The notes beneath the pieces were generated by a model. That model did no database searches and was not told the origin of the DNA. It worked only from the letters and a program-made list of their open reading frames with translations. Shown here piece after piece: positions 16,228-24,276 of a stretch of DNA of 64,000 nt; position 1 is the stretch's first letter; each line of letters starts with the position of its first letter. Position numbers and translations under genes: made by a program. This DNA comes from Micromonospora polyrhachis. Its GTDB lineage: Bacteria > Actinomycetota > Actinomycetes > Mycobacteriales > Micromonosporaceae. The stretch is from the NCBI RefSeq assembly GCF_014203835.1, contig NZ_JACHJW010000001.1, forward strand, positions 3,422,501 through 3,486,500, read 5' to 3'.

Positions 16228-17879
16228 CAGGCCACCCCGACCAGCGCGGCCCGGTTGGAGCCGGTGACCCGCCGGTACCGGGCGGCCTCCCGCTCGATCC
16301 AGTCGTGGTCCTGGCCCAGCGCCTCGGCCATCAGCGTGGCCACCTCGTCGGCGGCGTCGGCCGCCCCGTCGACCGTTTCCAGGCCGGCGTGGCTGCGCCG
16401 CAGCAGCACGTCCTCGACGGCGAGCGCGCCCTCGTGGCGTACCGCGTGGGTGACCTCGGCCCGCAGCAGCCCGCCGGCTCCGGCGACCGGGCGCAGGCCC
16501 GTCTCGTTGGCCCCGGCGAGCACGTCGGTGACCGCCGTACCGTGCCGGCGCAGCAGGTCGTCGATGGTGCCGGCGGTCAGGTTGTGCTCGCGGGCGAGGA
16601 GCCCGCGCCGGTTCCAGAGGGCCTGGAACCCGTCGGCTCCGACCAGCGGCAGCCGATCGGTGCAGGACGGCGGGTAGCCGCCGCCGAGCCGGTCCACCAC
16701 CGCGTCGACCGCGTCCTTGGCCATCACCCGGTACGTGGTGAGTTTGCCACCGGCGATGGCCAGGCACCGGCTGTCGATGTTGGCCACCACGTGTTCCCGG
16801 CTGAGCTTGGCGGTGTCGGCGGTGCCGGCCTTGTCGACCAGCGGGCGGAGCCCGGCGTAGACGCCGACGACGTCGGCGCGTTCCAGCGGCCGGCGCAGCC
16901 ACCGGTTGACCTGGTTGAGCAGGAAGGTGATGTCGTCCCCGTCGGCGGCGACGTCCCGCAGGTCACCCGAGTACGGCGTGTCGGTGGTGCCGACCAGCAC
17001 GGTCGAGCCGACCGGGATGATGAAGAGCACGCTGCGGTCGGTACGGGTGATCACCGCCCGGTCGACCCGCAGCGCCGACTTCGGCACCACCAGGTGTACG
17101 CCCTTGGAGGCGCGTACCCGCAGCACCTCCCGGCCGACGAGCCGCTGCACCTCGTCGGTCCAGACGCCGGAGGCGGCGAGGACCTGCCGGGCCTGGATGG
17201 TGCTCTCGGCACCGGTCAGCTCGTCGCGGACGGTGACCTGGGCTCCGTCCGGACCGGAGGTGTAGCCGACGGCGCGGACCCGGGTGGCGATGACCGCCCC
17301 TTCCCGGGCGGCGGTACGGGCGACGGCGAGGGTGAGTCGGGCGTCGTCGACCTGGCCGTCGTCGTATTCGAGCGCGCCGGTGGTCAGCTCGGCGCGCAGG
17401 GCGGGCATGACCCGGGAGAGGCCGCGTCGGCTGAGGTGCCGGTGGATGCGGAAGACCCGTTCGGCCTTGCCGGAGGGGAGCTGCCCCATGCCGTCGTAGA
17501 GGCTGAGTCCAGCCCCGATGTAGGCGCGTTCCCACACCCGGTGGGTCAGTGGCAGGACGAACGGCAGTCGGCGGACCAGGTGCGGGGCGAGTCGCCCGCC
17601 GAGCAGGCCGCGTTCCCGTAGCGCCTCGCGGACCAGCCCGAATTCGAGTTGTTCGAGGTAGCGCACGCCGCCGTGCAGCAGCCGGCTGGACCGGCTGGAG
17701 GTGCCGCCGCCGAGGTCACCGGCCTCGACCAGGGCGACGCGCAGGCCCCGGGACGCCGCGTCCAGGGCCGCACCGGTGCCGGTGATGCCGCCGCCGACGA
17801 CGAGCAGGTCGTAGGTTCCTTCTTCCAGTGCCGCCAGCGTCGCGGGCCGCCGAGCGGCGTCGATCATTCCGCTGTCCAC
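16227..17879 (-). CDS. glpD: Aerobic glycerol-3-phosphate dehydrogenase
   Basis: 550 aa FAD enzyme oxidising glycerol-3-phosphate to dihydroxyacetone phosphate at the membrane. The FAD-binding motif is DLLVVGGGITGTGAALDAAS (about 25), followed by the family block GGGTSSRSSRLLHGGVRYLE and, later, the motif VGTTDTPYSGDL. The C-terminal DAO_C helical domain covers about 400-520. An ATG four codons downstream of the first is an alternative start. Transcription could begin anew in the 52-bp gap upstream, where an AT-rich TATAGAAT segment lies. Confidence 0.93.
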   Translation of the reverse strand: MDSGMIDAARRPATLAALEEGTYDLLVVGGGITGTGAALDAASRGLRVALVEAGDLGGGTSSRSSRLLHGGVRYLEQLEFGLVREALRERGLLGGRLAPHLVRRLPFVLPLTHRVWERAYIGAGLSLYDGMGQLPSGKAERVFRIHRHLSRRGLSRVMPALRAELTTGALEYDDGQVDDARLTLAVARTAAREGAVIATRVRAVGYTSGPDGAQVTVRDELTGAESTIQARQVLAASGVWTDEVQRLVGREVLRVRASKGVHLVVPKSALRVDRAVITRTDRSVLFIIPVGSTVLVGTTDTPYSGDLRDVAADGDDITFLLNQVNRWLRRPLERADVVGVYAGLRPLVDKAGTADTAKLSREHVVANIDSRCLAIAGGKLTTYRVMAKDAVDAVVDRLGGGYPPSCTDRLPLVGADGFQALWNRRGLLAREHNLTAGTIDDLLRRHGTAVTDVLAGANETGLRPVAGAGGLLRAEVTHAVRHEGALAVEDVLLRRSHAGLETVDGAADAADEVATLMAEALGQDHDWIEREAARYRRVTGSNRAALVGVA

Positions 17880-17895
17880 GTCCAGGTCCTTTCCG

Positions 17896-17911
17896 CAGAA
17901 TATAGAATCTG
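17896..17911 (-). promoter_or_regulatory. AT-rich candidate promoter/operator before glpD
   Basis: CAGAATATAGAATCTG is an imperfect inverted repeat in an otherwise GC-rich spacer. Its ATAGAAT half is shared with the inverted repeat at 26879-26901 at the head of the block, so both may bind the same regulator (possibly the GntR protein at 20388-21218). Confidence 0.35.
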
Positions 17912-17931
17912 TCTGCCGGTAAAGCTCGGCG

Positions 17932-18951
17932 TCACCATCGGCGCCGGACCTCCTCGGCCCAGCCGAGCAGCCCGTCGACCGGGATCCGCTCGCCCTCGTC
18001 GGTCACCACGTGCCCCGAGTAGTGCCCGAAGACCTGGTGCTCGGCGCTCTCCACCACCAGCCAACTGCTGTACGCGGCCCGGTCGTGGAACGGGGTGAAG
18101 GTCAGGTCCACCCGCTTGCCCACCATCCGCCACGGGGCCAGCCAGTCGTGGCTGTCGTAGTACCAGGTCAGCTCGTCACCGATCTTGTGGAGCCGACCGT
18201 CCACCCGGATGGCGTTCTCCGTCATCCCGGTGCCAACCGTCCACTTGCCACCGATCTGCAACCCGATCTCCCGACCGTGGCACCGGCCACTGGCCGCACC
18301 CCAGTTCCAGACGATCGAGTACGGCCACCGGCCACGCCCGTGGTCCAACGTCGCGTACGCGGTGTCCGGGTCGAACTCGTACGCCTGCCCGTCGGCCACC
18401 ACCCGGCCCTGCGCCCGCAGACAGTTGTCCTTGCGGGTGTACTGGAACGTCCGGTCGTCCCACGGCACCACCACACCCAGCGACTCGTGCCCATCGGGCC
18501 GGTCCACCAGCAGGTCGACCGAGAGCCGCTCCGACCGGGCACGCAACCGGGTGCCCGACGGCGTCTCGTCGAAGCCGAGCGCGATCTGCCGGCCCCGGGC
18601 ACGTACCCCACCCTCGCCCGAGATCGTCGGCATCGGTGCGCCGAGTGGCAGTACCTGCCGCTCGGCGACCTGGATCTCCTGATCCGTGGCGAAGTCCAGG
18701 AAGAACGCGGCATAGGTGACCCGGTAGTCGGCGTGCGAGATGTTCACCGCGACCAGGTGGGTCGGGGTGGTCACACACCAGTACTCGAACCGCTTGTTCC
18801 GGCCCCAGCCGCGCAGGTTGGCCCGGTGCAACGGCTGGCGGGTCCAGCCCACCGCCTCCGGATTCAGCCGGCCATTGGGCAGGCACAGGTCCACCCGGCT
18901 GGTGATCTCCCGTTCGTGCGTCAGATGATCGTCGGCGAGTTGCTTATCCAT
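17932..18951 (-). CDS. DUF2804 family protein
   Basis: 339 aa, soluble, beta-rich. It resembles DUF2804 proteins: an early LCLPNGRLNPEAVGWTRQPL segment, GWGRNKRFEYWCV, a central FDETPSGTRLRARSERLSVD and a late block WGAASGRCHGREIGLQIGGK followed by TENAIRVDGRLHKIGD. The fold is thought to be lipocalin/AttH-like; the biochemical role is unknown. It overlaps the stop of the aldehyde dehydrogenase by 8 nt and ends 52 nt before glpD, so it is part of the same transcript. A lipid- or polyol-linked binding role is possible but not shown. Confidence 0.8.
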   Translation of the reverse strand: MDKQLADDHLTHEREITSRVDLCLPNGRLNPEAVGWTRQPLHRANLRGWGRNKRFEYWCVTTPTHLVAVNISHADYRVTYAAFFLDFATDQEIQVAERQVLPLGAPMPTISGEGGVRARGRQIALGFDETPSGTRLRARSERLSVDLLVDRPDGHESLGVVVPWDDRTFQYTRKDNCLRAQGRVVADGQAYEFDPDTAYATLDHGRGRWPYSIVWNWGAASGRCHGREIGLQIGGKWTVGTGMTENAIRVDGRLHKIGDELTWYYDSHDWLAPWRMVGKRVDLTFTPFHDRAAYSSWLVVESAEHQVFGHYSGHVVTDEGERIPVDGLLGWAEEVRRRW

Positions 18952-20395
18952 CGAGTTCCACCGCCAGGTACTTGTAGTCGAGGTAGTGCTCGACGCCGTG
19001 GTGGCCGCCCTCGCGGCCGTACCCGCTGCCCTTGATCCCGCCGAACGGGCCCTGCGGCGCGGCGAAGTTGCCGCCGTTGACCGAGACCATGCCGAAGCGC
19101 AGCGCCTCGGCCGAACGCATCACCCGGGACAGATCCCGGCTCCACAGGTAGGAGGCCAGGCCGTACGACGTGTCGTTGGCGCGGGTCAGCGCCTCCTCGT
19201 CGGACTCGAAGGTGAGCAGCGGCGCCACCGGACCGAAGGTCTCGTCGTTGCTGATCACCATCTCGTCGGTCACCCCGGCGAGCACCGTCGGGGTGTGGAA
19301 ACTGCCCCCGGTGTACGACTCACCGCTGGGCAAGTTCCCACCGGTCAGCACCTTCGCACCCCGGTCCAGGGCGTCCGCCACGTGCGCGGCGACCTTGTCC
19401 ACCGCCGCCACGTTGATCAGTGGCCCGATCCGGGTGCCCTCGGTCAGCCCGTTGCCCACCGGCAGCGCCGCCGTACGCTCGGCCAGCAGCCGGCCGAACT
19501 CCTCGGCCACCGAGGCGTGGACGTAGATCCGGTTCGGCGAGGTGCAGGCCTGCCCGGCGTTGTAGAACTTAGCCCGGGCCACGCCCGCCGCCGCCTTTTC
19601 CAGGTCGGCGTCGGCGAAGACCAGCACCGGAGCGTGCCCGCCCAGCTCGACCGACATCCGCTTCACGTCCGGCGCGCTCGCCGCGATCAGCAGCTTGCCG
19701 ACCCGGGTGGACCCGGTGAAGGACACCTTGCGAACCTCGGGCGAGGCCATGAAGACCTCGGTGACCTCGGCCGGCCGGGTGGTCGGCACGATGTTCACCA
19801 CACCCGCGGGCAGACCGGCCTCGGCGCACGCCTCGGCCACGGCCAGCGCGGAGAACGGGGTCAGCTCGGAGGGCTTGAGCACCACCGTGCAGCCGGCGGC
19901 CAGCGCCGGGCCGATCTTCCGGGTCACCATGGAGAGCGGGAAGTTCCACGGGGTGATCGCGGCGACCACGCCCACCGGCTCGGGCAGCAGCCAGATCCGG
20001 GATGTGGCCGAAGTGGAGGGGATCGTCTCGCCGTACAGCCGGCGGGTCTCCTCCGCCGACCAGAGCATGTGCTCGGCACCGGAGAGCACCTCGGCGCGCG
20101 CCTCGGCCAGCGGCTTGCCCTGCTCCCGGGTCATCGTCTCGGCGATCTCGTCGGCCCGGCGGCTGAGCACCGCGCCGACCGCACGCAGCTTCTCGGCCCG
20201 CAGGTGGGCCGGGAGCGCCCGCCACTCGGTCAGCGCCCGGGTCGCCGCCTCGACCGCGGCCTTCGCCTCGGCCGCCCCGGCGTCGACCACCGTGCCGATG
20301 ACGGCACCGGTGGCCGGCTCCCGTACCTCGAACACCGCGCCGCCGGCCGGCTCGCACCACTCGCCGTCGATGTAGGCCCGTCCCACGTCACTCAT
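18944..20395 (-). CDS. NAD(P)-dependent aldehyde dehydrogenase (succinate-semialdehyde type)
   Basis: 483 aa. Catalytic landmarks are the proton-relay Asn in ITPWNFPLSMVTRKIGPALA (about 145), the Glu in MSVELGGHAPVLVFADAD (about 243) and the nucleophile Cys in FYNAGQACTSPNRIYVHA (about 277), followed by DETFGPVAPLLTFESDEEAL. Closest in style to succinate-semialdehyde or alpha-ketoglutaric-semialdehyde dehydrogenases. Start ATG 20395 overlaps the GntR stop by 8 nt. In context it probably oxidises an aldehyde formed after the alcohol dehydrogenase and enolase-type dehydratase steps. Confidence 0.93.
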   Translation of the reverse strand: MSDVGRAYIDGEWCEPAGGAVFEVREPATGAVIGTVVDAGAAEAKAAVEAATRALTEWRALPAHLRAEKLRAVGAVLSRRADEIAETMTREQGKPLAEARAEVLSGAEHMLWSAEETRRLYGETIPSTSATSRIWLLPEPVGVVAAITPWNFPLSMVTRKIGPALAAGCTVVLKPSELTPFSALAVAEACAEAGLPAGVVNIVPTTRPAEVTEVFMASPEVRKVSFTGSTRVGKLLIAASAPDVKRMSVELGGHAPVLVFADADLEKAAAGVARAKFYNAGQACTSPNRIYVHASVAEEFGRLLAERTAALPVGNGLTEGTRIGPLINVAAVDKVAAHVADALDRGAKVLTGGNLPSGESYTGGSFHTPTVLAGVTDEMVISNDETFGPVAPLLTFESDEEALTRANDTSYGLASYLWSRDLSRVMRSAEALRFGMVSVNGGNFAAPQGPFGGIKGSGYGREGGHHGVEHYLDYKYLAVELDG

Positions 20396-21218
20396 ATACA
20401 GTCTCCTGTCGGCGACCAGCCGGCCGCGGTTCGGTCTCTGGTCGGCGGCCGGTCGGCCGCGGTTCGGTCTCTGGTCGGCGGCCGGTCGGCCGCGGTTCGG
20501 TCTCTGGTCGGCGGCCGGTCGGCCGCGGTTCGGTCTCTGGTCGGCGGCCAGCCGGCCGCGGTTCGGTCTGGTTCTGCATGCCTTGCAGCAGGGCGTCCAT
20601 TCCGGCCTGTTCGTGCTCCCGGACGAGTTGCGCAGCGAGGGTGTAGTCCTGGGCCACGATCGCGTTGCGGATCGCGACATGCTCGGCGTGCGATTCGGGC
20701 AGTCGCCACGGCACGAAGCGGAAGCCGTACTTGGCCCCCTCGGTGCGGGACCAGAGCGAGGTCAGCATCCGGTTGATCACTGTCGTCTGTGGCGTGTCCG
20801 AGAGCAGTGCGTGGAACCGCCGGTTGAGCTTGGAGAACGCGTCGACGTCCCGGTCGGCCACCACCGGCTCGCACTCGCGCAGCACCGCGTCGATCTCGGC
20901 GATCCGTTCCGGCGAGTACGACGAGCCGCCCAACTCGATGGCGAGACCGCCCAGCGCTCCCCGGATGCCGTATATCTCCTGGATGTTGTCCAGCCCGACA
21001 CTGGCCACCACCGCGCCGACGTGCGGGCGCAGCACCAGCCACTCGTCGGCGACCAACGACTTGATCGCCTCCCGGACCGGGGTCTCGCTGATGCCCAGCG
21101 CCTCGGAGACGACCCGGGCGACGATCCGGCTGCCCGGAGGTGCCTCACCCGACATGATCAGCCGCTTTATATGGCTGATGGCGATGTCGGACTTCATCTG
21201 GAAGGTATCGGTGGTCAC
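20388..21218 (-). CDS. GntR-family regulator with FCD domain and repeat tail
   Basis: 276 aa. The winged helix is at about 8-72 (SDIAISHIKRLIMSGEAPPG, then EALGISETPVREAIKSLVAD). An FCD ligand domain spans about 80-215 with candidate metal ligands Asp/His (NRRFHALLSD and ESHAEHVAIRNAI). The last 55 residues are five copies of an 11-residue unit (TEPRPTGRRPE) encoded by the 33-bp repeat at 20407-20571, outside any known domain. It sits inside the operon between the enolase-type gene and the aldehyde dehydrogenase and is the obvious local regulator. Confidence 0.92.
   Translation of the reverse strand: MTTDTFQMKSDIAISHIKRLIMSGEAPPGSRIVARVVSEALGISETPVREAIKSLVADEWLVLRPHVGAVVASVGLDNIQEIYGIRGALGGLAIELGGSSYSPERIAEIDAVLRECEPVVADRDVDAFSKLNRRFHALLSDTPQTTVINRMLTSLWSRTEGAKYGFRFVPWRLPESHAEHVAIRNAIVAQDYTLAAQLVREHEQAGMDALLQGMQNQTEPRPAGRRPETEPRPTGRRPETEPRPTGRRPETEPRPTGRRPETEPRPAGRRQETVYE
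20407..20571. repeat. 33-bp minisatellite, five copies
   Basis: Units at 20407-20439, 20440-20472, 20473-20505, 20506-20538 and 20539-20571. The three middle copies are identical and the outer ones carry a few substitutions. The unit is a multiple of three, so copy-number change alters the length of the GntR tail without a frameshift. Confidence 0.9.
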
Positions 21219-21228
21219 CGGTTTCCCC

Positions 21229-22392
21229 TCACACTCGCTGCACGGTCAGCTGGTCGATCGCCGCCCGGTCCAACGTGACGCCGAGGCCGGGCGCGGTCGG
21301 CAGCCGTACGACACCGGTGGCCGGGTCGGGCAGCAGCGGCTCGGCCAGCATCACCTGGAAGACCTCCGGCACGATGACCGGTGGGTCGTACGGGTACTCC
21401 AGCCATTCGCAGGACGGCAGGGATGCGCAGAGCTGGAGATTGCCGGCGACGCCCAGCCCGGTCGCCCACGCGTGCGGAATGATCCGCCGGTGCCGCGCGG
21501 CGACCATGGTGCCGAACTGCCGCAGGGCATGGATCTCCTCGCTCTCGTTGGCGTCGGGCTGGTAGATATCGAAGCAATCATCTTCCAGCAGTCGGACCAG
21601 TTCGGCGAAGCCCCGGTTGTGTTCGCCACCGGCGATCGGGATCGGCGACTCGGCGGTCAACCGGCGTTGCGCGCCGTAGTCGTGCCGGGGCAGCGGCTCC
21701 TCCAACCAGGCCACGTCCAGATCGGACAGCTCCCGGGCGGTGGTCAGGGCCCGCTCGTACGACCACATCAGCCGGCTGCCGTCCGGGGCGTACCGCCACC
21801 GGGAGGCCGCCTGGTTGGCGTCGACCGCGAGCATGACATCCGGGCCGACCGCCTCCCGGACGGCGGCGACCTGGCGCAGATCCTCGGCCACCGTTGCCGA
21901 GTGGACACGCAGTTTGATGCCCCGGAAACCGGCTGCCACCACCGCCAACGCGTCGTCGACCCGTTGCGCGGGGTCGCGTACCTCGCCGAAGCTGGCGTAC
22001 GCCGGCACCTCGTCGGCGGTCCCGCCCCACAGTTGGTAGAGCGGCCGATCGCAGACCTTGCCGACCGCGTCCCAGACCGCGACACCGACCACCCACGGGC
22101 GGGGGAAGAAGTACTGCGCGACGTAGCGCAGCCGGTTGGCGATGTGTTCGGTGGCGAACAGGTCGTGACCGACCAGCAACGGCCGGATCACGTCCCGGAT
22201 CGTGGCGAGCAGCAGCGGACCCGAGCCGTGCCCCATGTCGCCGCCGGACACCCCGACCACGCCGGAATCGGTCTCCACCTCGACGACCACCGCCGCCATC
22301 GTCCGGTGGGCACCCTCCGGTGCCCAGGACGGTACGAACGGCCGGGGGTAGGGGATCTCGATCAGCGAGGCACGGACGTCCCGAATCTTCAT
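21229..22392 (-). CDS. Enolase-superfamily (mandelate racemase/muconate lactonizing) enzyme
   Basis: 387 aa. Enolase N-terminal capping domain (about 1-120) then the beta/alpha barrel. Likely active-site groups are Lys and Arg in GIKLRVHS (a KxR in place of the more usual KxK, near 165), metal ligands Asp in LAVDANQA, Glu in WLEEPLP and Glu in IAGGEHN, and the His in IIPHAWATG. It fits a sugar-acid dehydratase or an epimerase. The stop lies 10 nt before the GntR start. It probably acts on the compound brought in by the adjacent ABC importer; the exact substrate cannot be read. Confidence 0.9.
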   Translation of the reverse strand: MKIRDVRASLIEIPYPRPFVPSWAPEGAHRTMAAVVVEVETDSGVVGVSGGDMGHGSGPLLLATIRDVIRPLLVGHDLFATEHIANRLRYVAQYFFPRPWVVGVAVWDAVGKVCDRPLYQLWGGTADEVPAYASFGEVRDPAQRVDDALAVVAAGFRGIKLRVHSATVAEDLRQVAAVREAVGPDVMLAVDANQAASRWRYAPDGSRLMWSYERALTTARELSDLDVAWLEEPLPRHDYGAQRRLTAESPIPIAGGEHNRGFAELVRLLEDDCFDIYQPDANESEEIHALRQFGTMVAARHRRIIPHAWATGLGVAGNLQLCASLPSCEWLEYPYDPPVIVPEVFQVMLAEPLLPDPATGVVRLPTAPGLGVTLDRAAIDQLTVQRV

Positions 22393-22427
22393 GCTTCCCG
22401 CCACCTTCTGGGGGTCGACCTTGGGCG

Positions 22428-23300
22428 TCAGCCCTTGGTCGCGCCCTCCGCCAAGCCCTTGATCAGCCACTTCTGCACGAACAGCGCGAACACCACCACC
22501 GGGATGACGGTCAGCGTGCCGACCGCGGTCAGCGGTCCCCACATCGCGCCCTGCTCGGTGTCGGCGGCCATTCCGGCGATGGCCACCGGGATCGTCGCCG
22601 CGTTCCGGTTGGTCAGGACCAGCGCGAAGAGCAGTTCCTCCCAGGCCAGGATGATGCTGAAGATCAGCGTCGAGATCAGCCCAGGCAGCGTGCAGGGCAC
22701 GATGATCCGGAAGAACGCGCCGAGCCGGGAGGCGCCGTCCAGCATCGCCGACTCCTCCAACTCCTTCGGCAGAGCCATGAAGAACGAGCGCATCAGCCAC
22801 ATCACGTACGGGATCAGGAACGTGCAGTACGCGAGGATCAGCGTGATGTGCTGGTCGGTGAGGTTGAACCGGCGGGCGACCAGGAACATCGGTACGGCCA
22901 GGGCGATCGGCGGCACACCTCGCGAGGCGAGGATCAGCCCACCGATCAGGCCGCTGCCCCGGATCGGCAACCGGGCCAGCGCGTATCCGGCCATCGCCCC
23001 GGCGACGATCGACAACAGACCCGACCCGAGCGCGACGATGATCGTGTTGACCATTCGCGGGCCGATGTCGGCCTGCGTGAAGTAGCTGGTGTAGTTCTCC
23101 CAGGTGACGGTGCTGAGCCAGCGCGGCGGACTGGCGAAGATGTCCCGGGGCAGCTTCAGCGAGGTGCTGATCATCCACAGCACTGGGAACAGGAACACCA
23201 GCGTCGCGGCGATCGAGCCGCCGATCCGTAGTCCGCGTCCGAGCCGGCCGTGCCGGGACCGGCCGCGAGTGGCGGGTGCCGCCGCCGTCGTGGTCACCAT
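22428..23300 (-). CDS. Carbohydrate ABC transporter permease (MalG type)
   Basis: 290 aa, six membrane segments, with the MalG-type EAA loop KELEESAMLDGASRLGAFFR near residue 190, which contacts the ATPase. The N-terminus begins with an Ala/Arg-rich cytoplasmic leader then a first helix IAATLVFLFPVLWMISTSLK. It overlaps the MalF-type gene by 7 nt. No ATP-binding subunit is encoded in this block, so a shared MsiK-type ATPase elsewhere in the genome is expected, as is common in actinomycete sugar importers. Confidence 0.93.
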   Translation of the reverse strand: MVTTTAAAPATRGRSRHGRLGRGLRIGGSIAATLVFLFPVLWMISTSLKLPRDIFASPPRWLSTVTWENYTSYFTQADIGPRMVNTIIVALGSGLLSIVAGAMAGYALARLPIRGSGLIGGLILASRGVPPIALAVPMFLVARRFNLTDQHITLILAYCTFLIPYVMWLMRSFFMALPKELEESAMLDGASRLGAFFRIIVPCTLPGLISTLIFSIILAWEELLFALVLTNRNAATIPVAIAGMAADTEQGAMWGPLTAVGTLTVIPVVVFALFVQKWLIKGLAEGATKG

Positions 23301-24262
23301 CGCTTCTCCAGAAAACGGTTGAGACGCAGGAACAGGAAGGTCAGCAGCATGGTGATGGCGAGCACCAGGGTCGCCATCGACGATGCCGTGCCGAACTCCA
23401 GACCCCGGAACGCCTTCTCGTAGATGTAGAGGTTGACCACGTCGGTTGCCTGGCCCGGCCCGCCCTTGGTGGCGGCGAGCGCGATGTCGAACATCTTCAC
23501 CGCGCCGAGCCAGCGCACGATGAACGCGGCGAGGATGACCGGCGCGAGCAGCGGCAGGGTGACCTTGCGCAGGGTGGCGAACCAGCCAGCGCCGTCGACC
23601 TTGGCCGCCTCGAACACGTCACCGGGCAGCGACATGATGCCGGCGGAGGCGATCAGTACGACGAACGGCGTCCACCGCCAGGTGTCGATGAGCACCAGGC
23701 TCACCATCGCCAGGGTGGGGTCGGCCAGCCAGTTGATCGGATCGATGCCGACCAGACCGAGCAGGTAGTTGACGAAACCCCACATCGGGTCGAGCAGCAT
23801 CTTCCACACGCCACCGGCGACCACCGGGACGACCACCATCGGGATCAGGAAGAGCGCCCGCAGTACGCCCCGACCCCGCCACTCGGCGTTGAGCAGGAAG
23901 GCGATGCCGAAGCCCAGGATCATCTGCAACGGCAGTGCCAGCGCCAGGTAGACGCCGGTGACCTTCAGTGAGTTGAGGAACCCGGGATCCTCAAGCACGG
24001 TCCGGTAGTTGAGCCACCCCACGTTCTTGGCCGGGGTGAAGGTCGACAGGTCCAGCTCAGCGAAGCTGATCTGGATCGTGTAGAAGAGCGGGTAGGCCAG
24101 CACCGCCACCAGGATGATCAGCGCGGGGGCGAGGAACAGCCACCGTCCGCCGATGTCCTTCAGGCGGTCGCCGAGCGGCCGACGCCGAGGGGACATGTCC
24201 GCCGGGGCGGTGGGGGGCGCGACCGCGCTCCCCACCGCCTCCGTCTCAGTCTTGGTAGACAC
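23294..24262 (-). CDS. Carbohydrate ABC transporter permease (MalF type)
   Basis: 322 aa, six predicted membrane helices. EAA loop: VFEAAKVDGAGWFATLRKVT (about 215). The GTG at 24262 is chosen because GGAG lies 8 nt upstream and residue 1 then precedes a short cytoplasmic stretch before the first helix (WLFLAPALIILVAVLAYPLF). It lies 15 nt after the binding-protein gene and overlaps the second permease. The typical second half of a sugar or polyol importer. Confidence 0.93.
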   Translation of the reverse strand: MSTKTETEAVGSAVAPPTAPADMSPRRRPLGDRLKDIGGRWLFLAPALIILVAVLAYPLFYTIQISFAELDLSTFTPAKNVGWLNYRTVLEDPGFLNSLKVTGVYLALALPLQMILGFGIAFLLNAEWRGRGVLRALFLIPMVVVPVVAGGVWKMLLDPMWGFVNYLLGLVGIDPINWLADPTLAMVSLVLIDTWRWTPFVVLIASAGIMSLPGDVFEAAKVDGAGWFATLRKVTLPLLAPVILAAFIVRWLGAVKMFDIALAATKGGPGQATDVVNLYIYEKAFRGLEFGTASSMATLVLAITMLLTFLFLRLNRFLEKRW

Positions 24263-24276
24263 CTGATGCTCCGCGC

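Noticed and set aside
20407-20571. Five regularly spaced 33-bp repeats as a possible CRISPR array
   Set aside because: Copies are directly adjacent with no spacers, lie inside a coding frame and have no cas genes nearby.
18986-20776. Very long plus-strand open frame (nearly 600 codons)
   Set aside because: It is the antisense shadow of the aldehyde dehydrogenase and part of the GntR gene; its translation is Arg/Gly/His-rich without any fold, while the minus strand has clear ALDH motifs.
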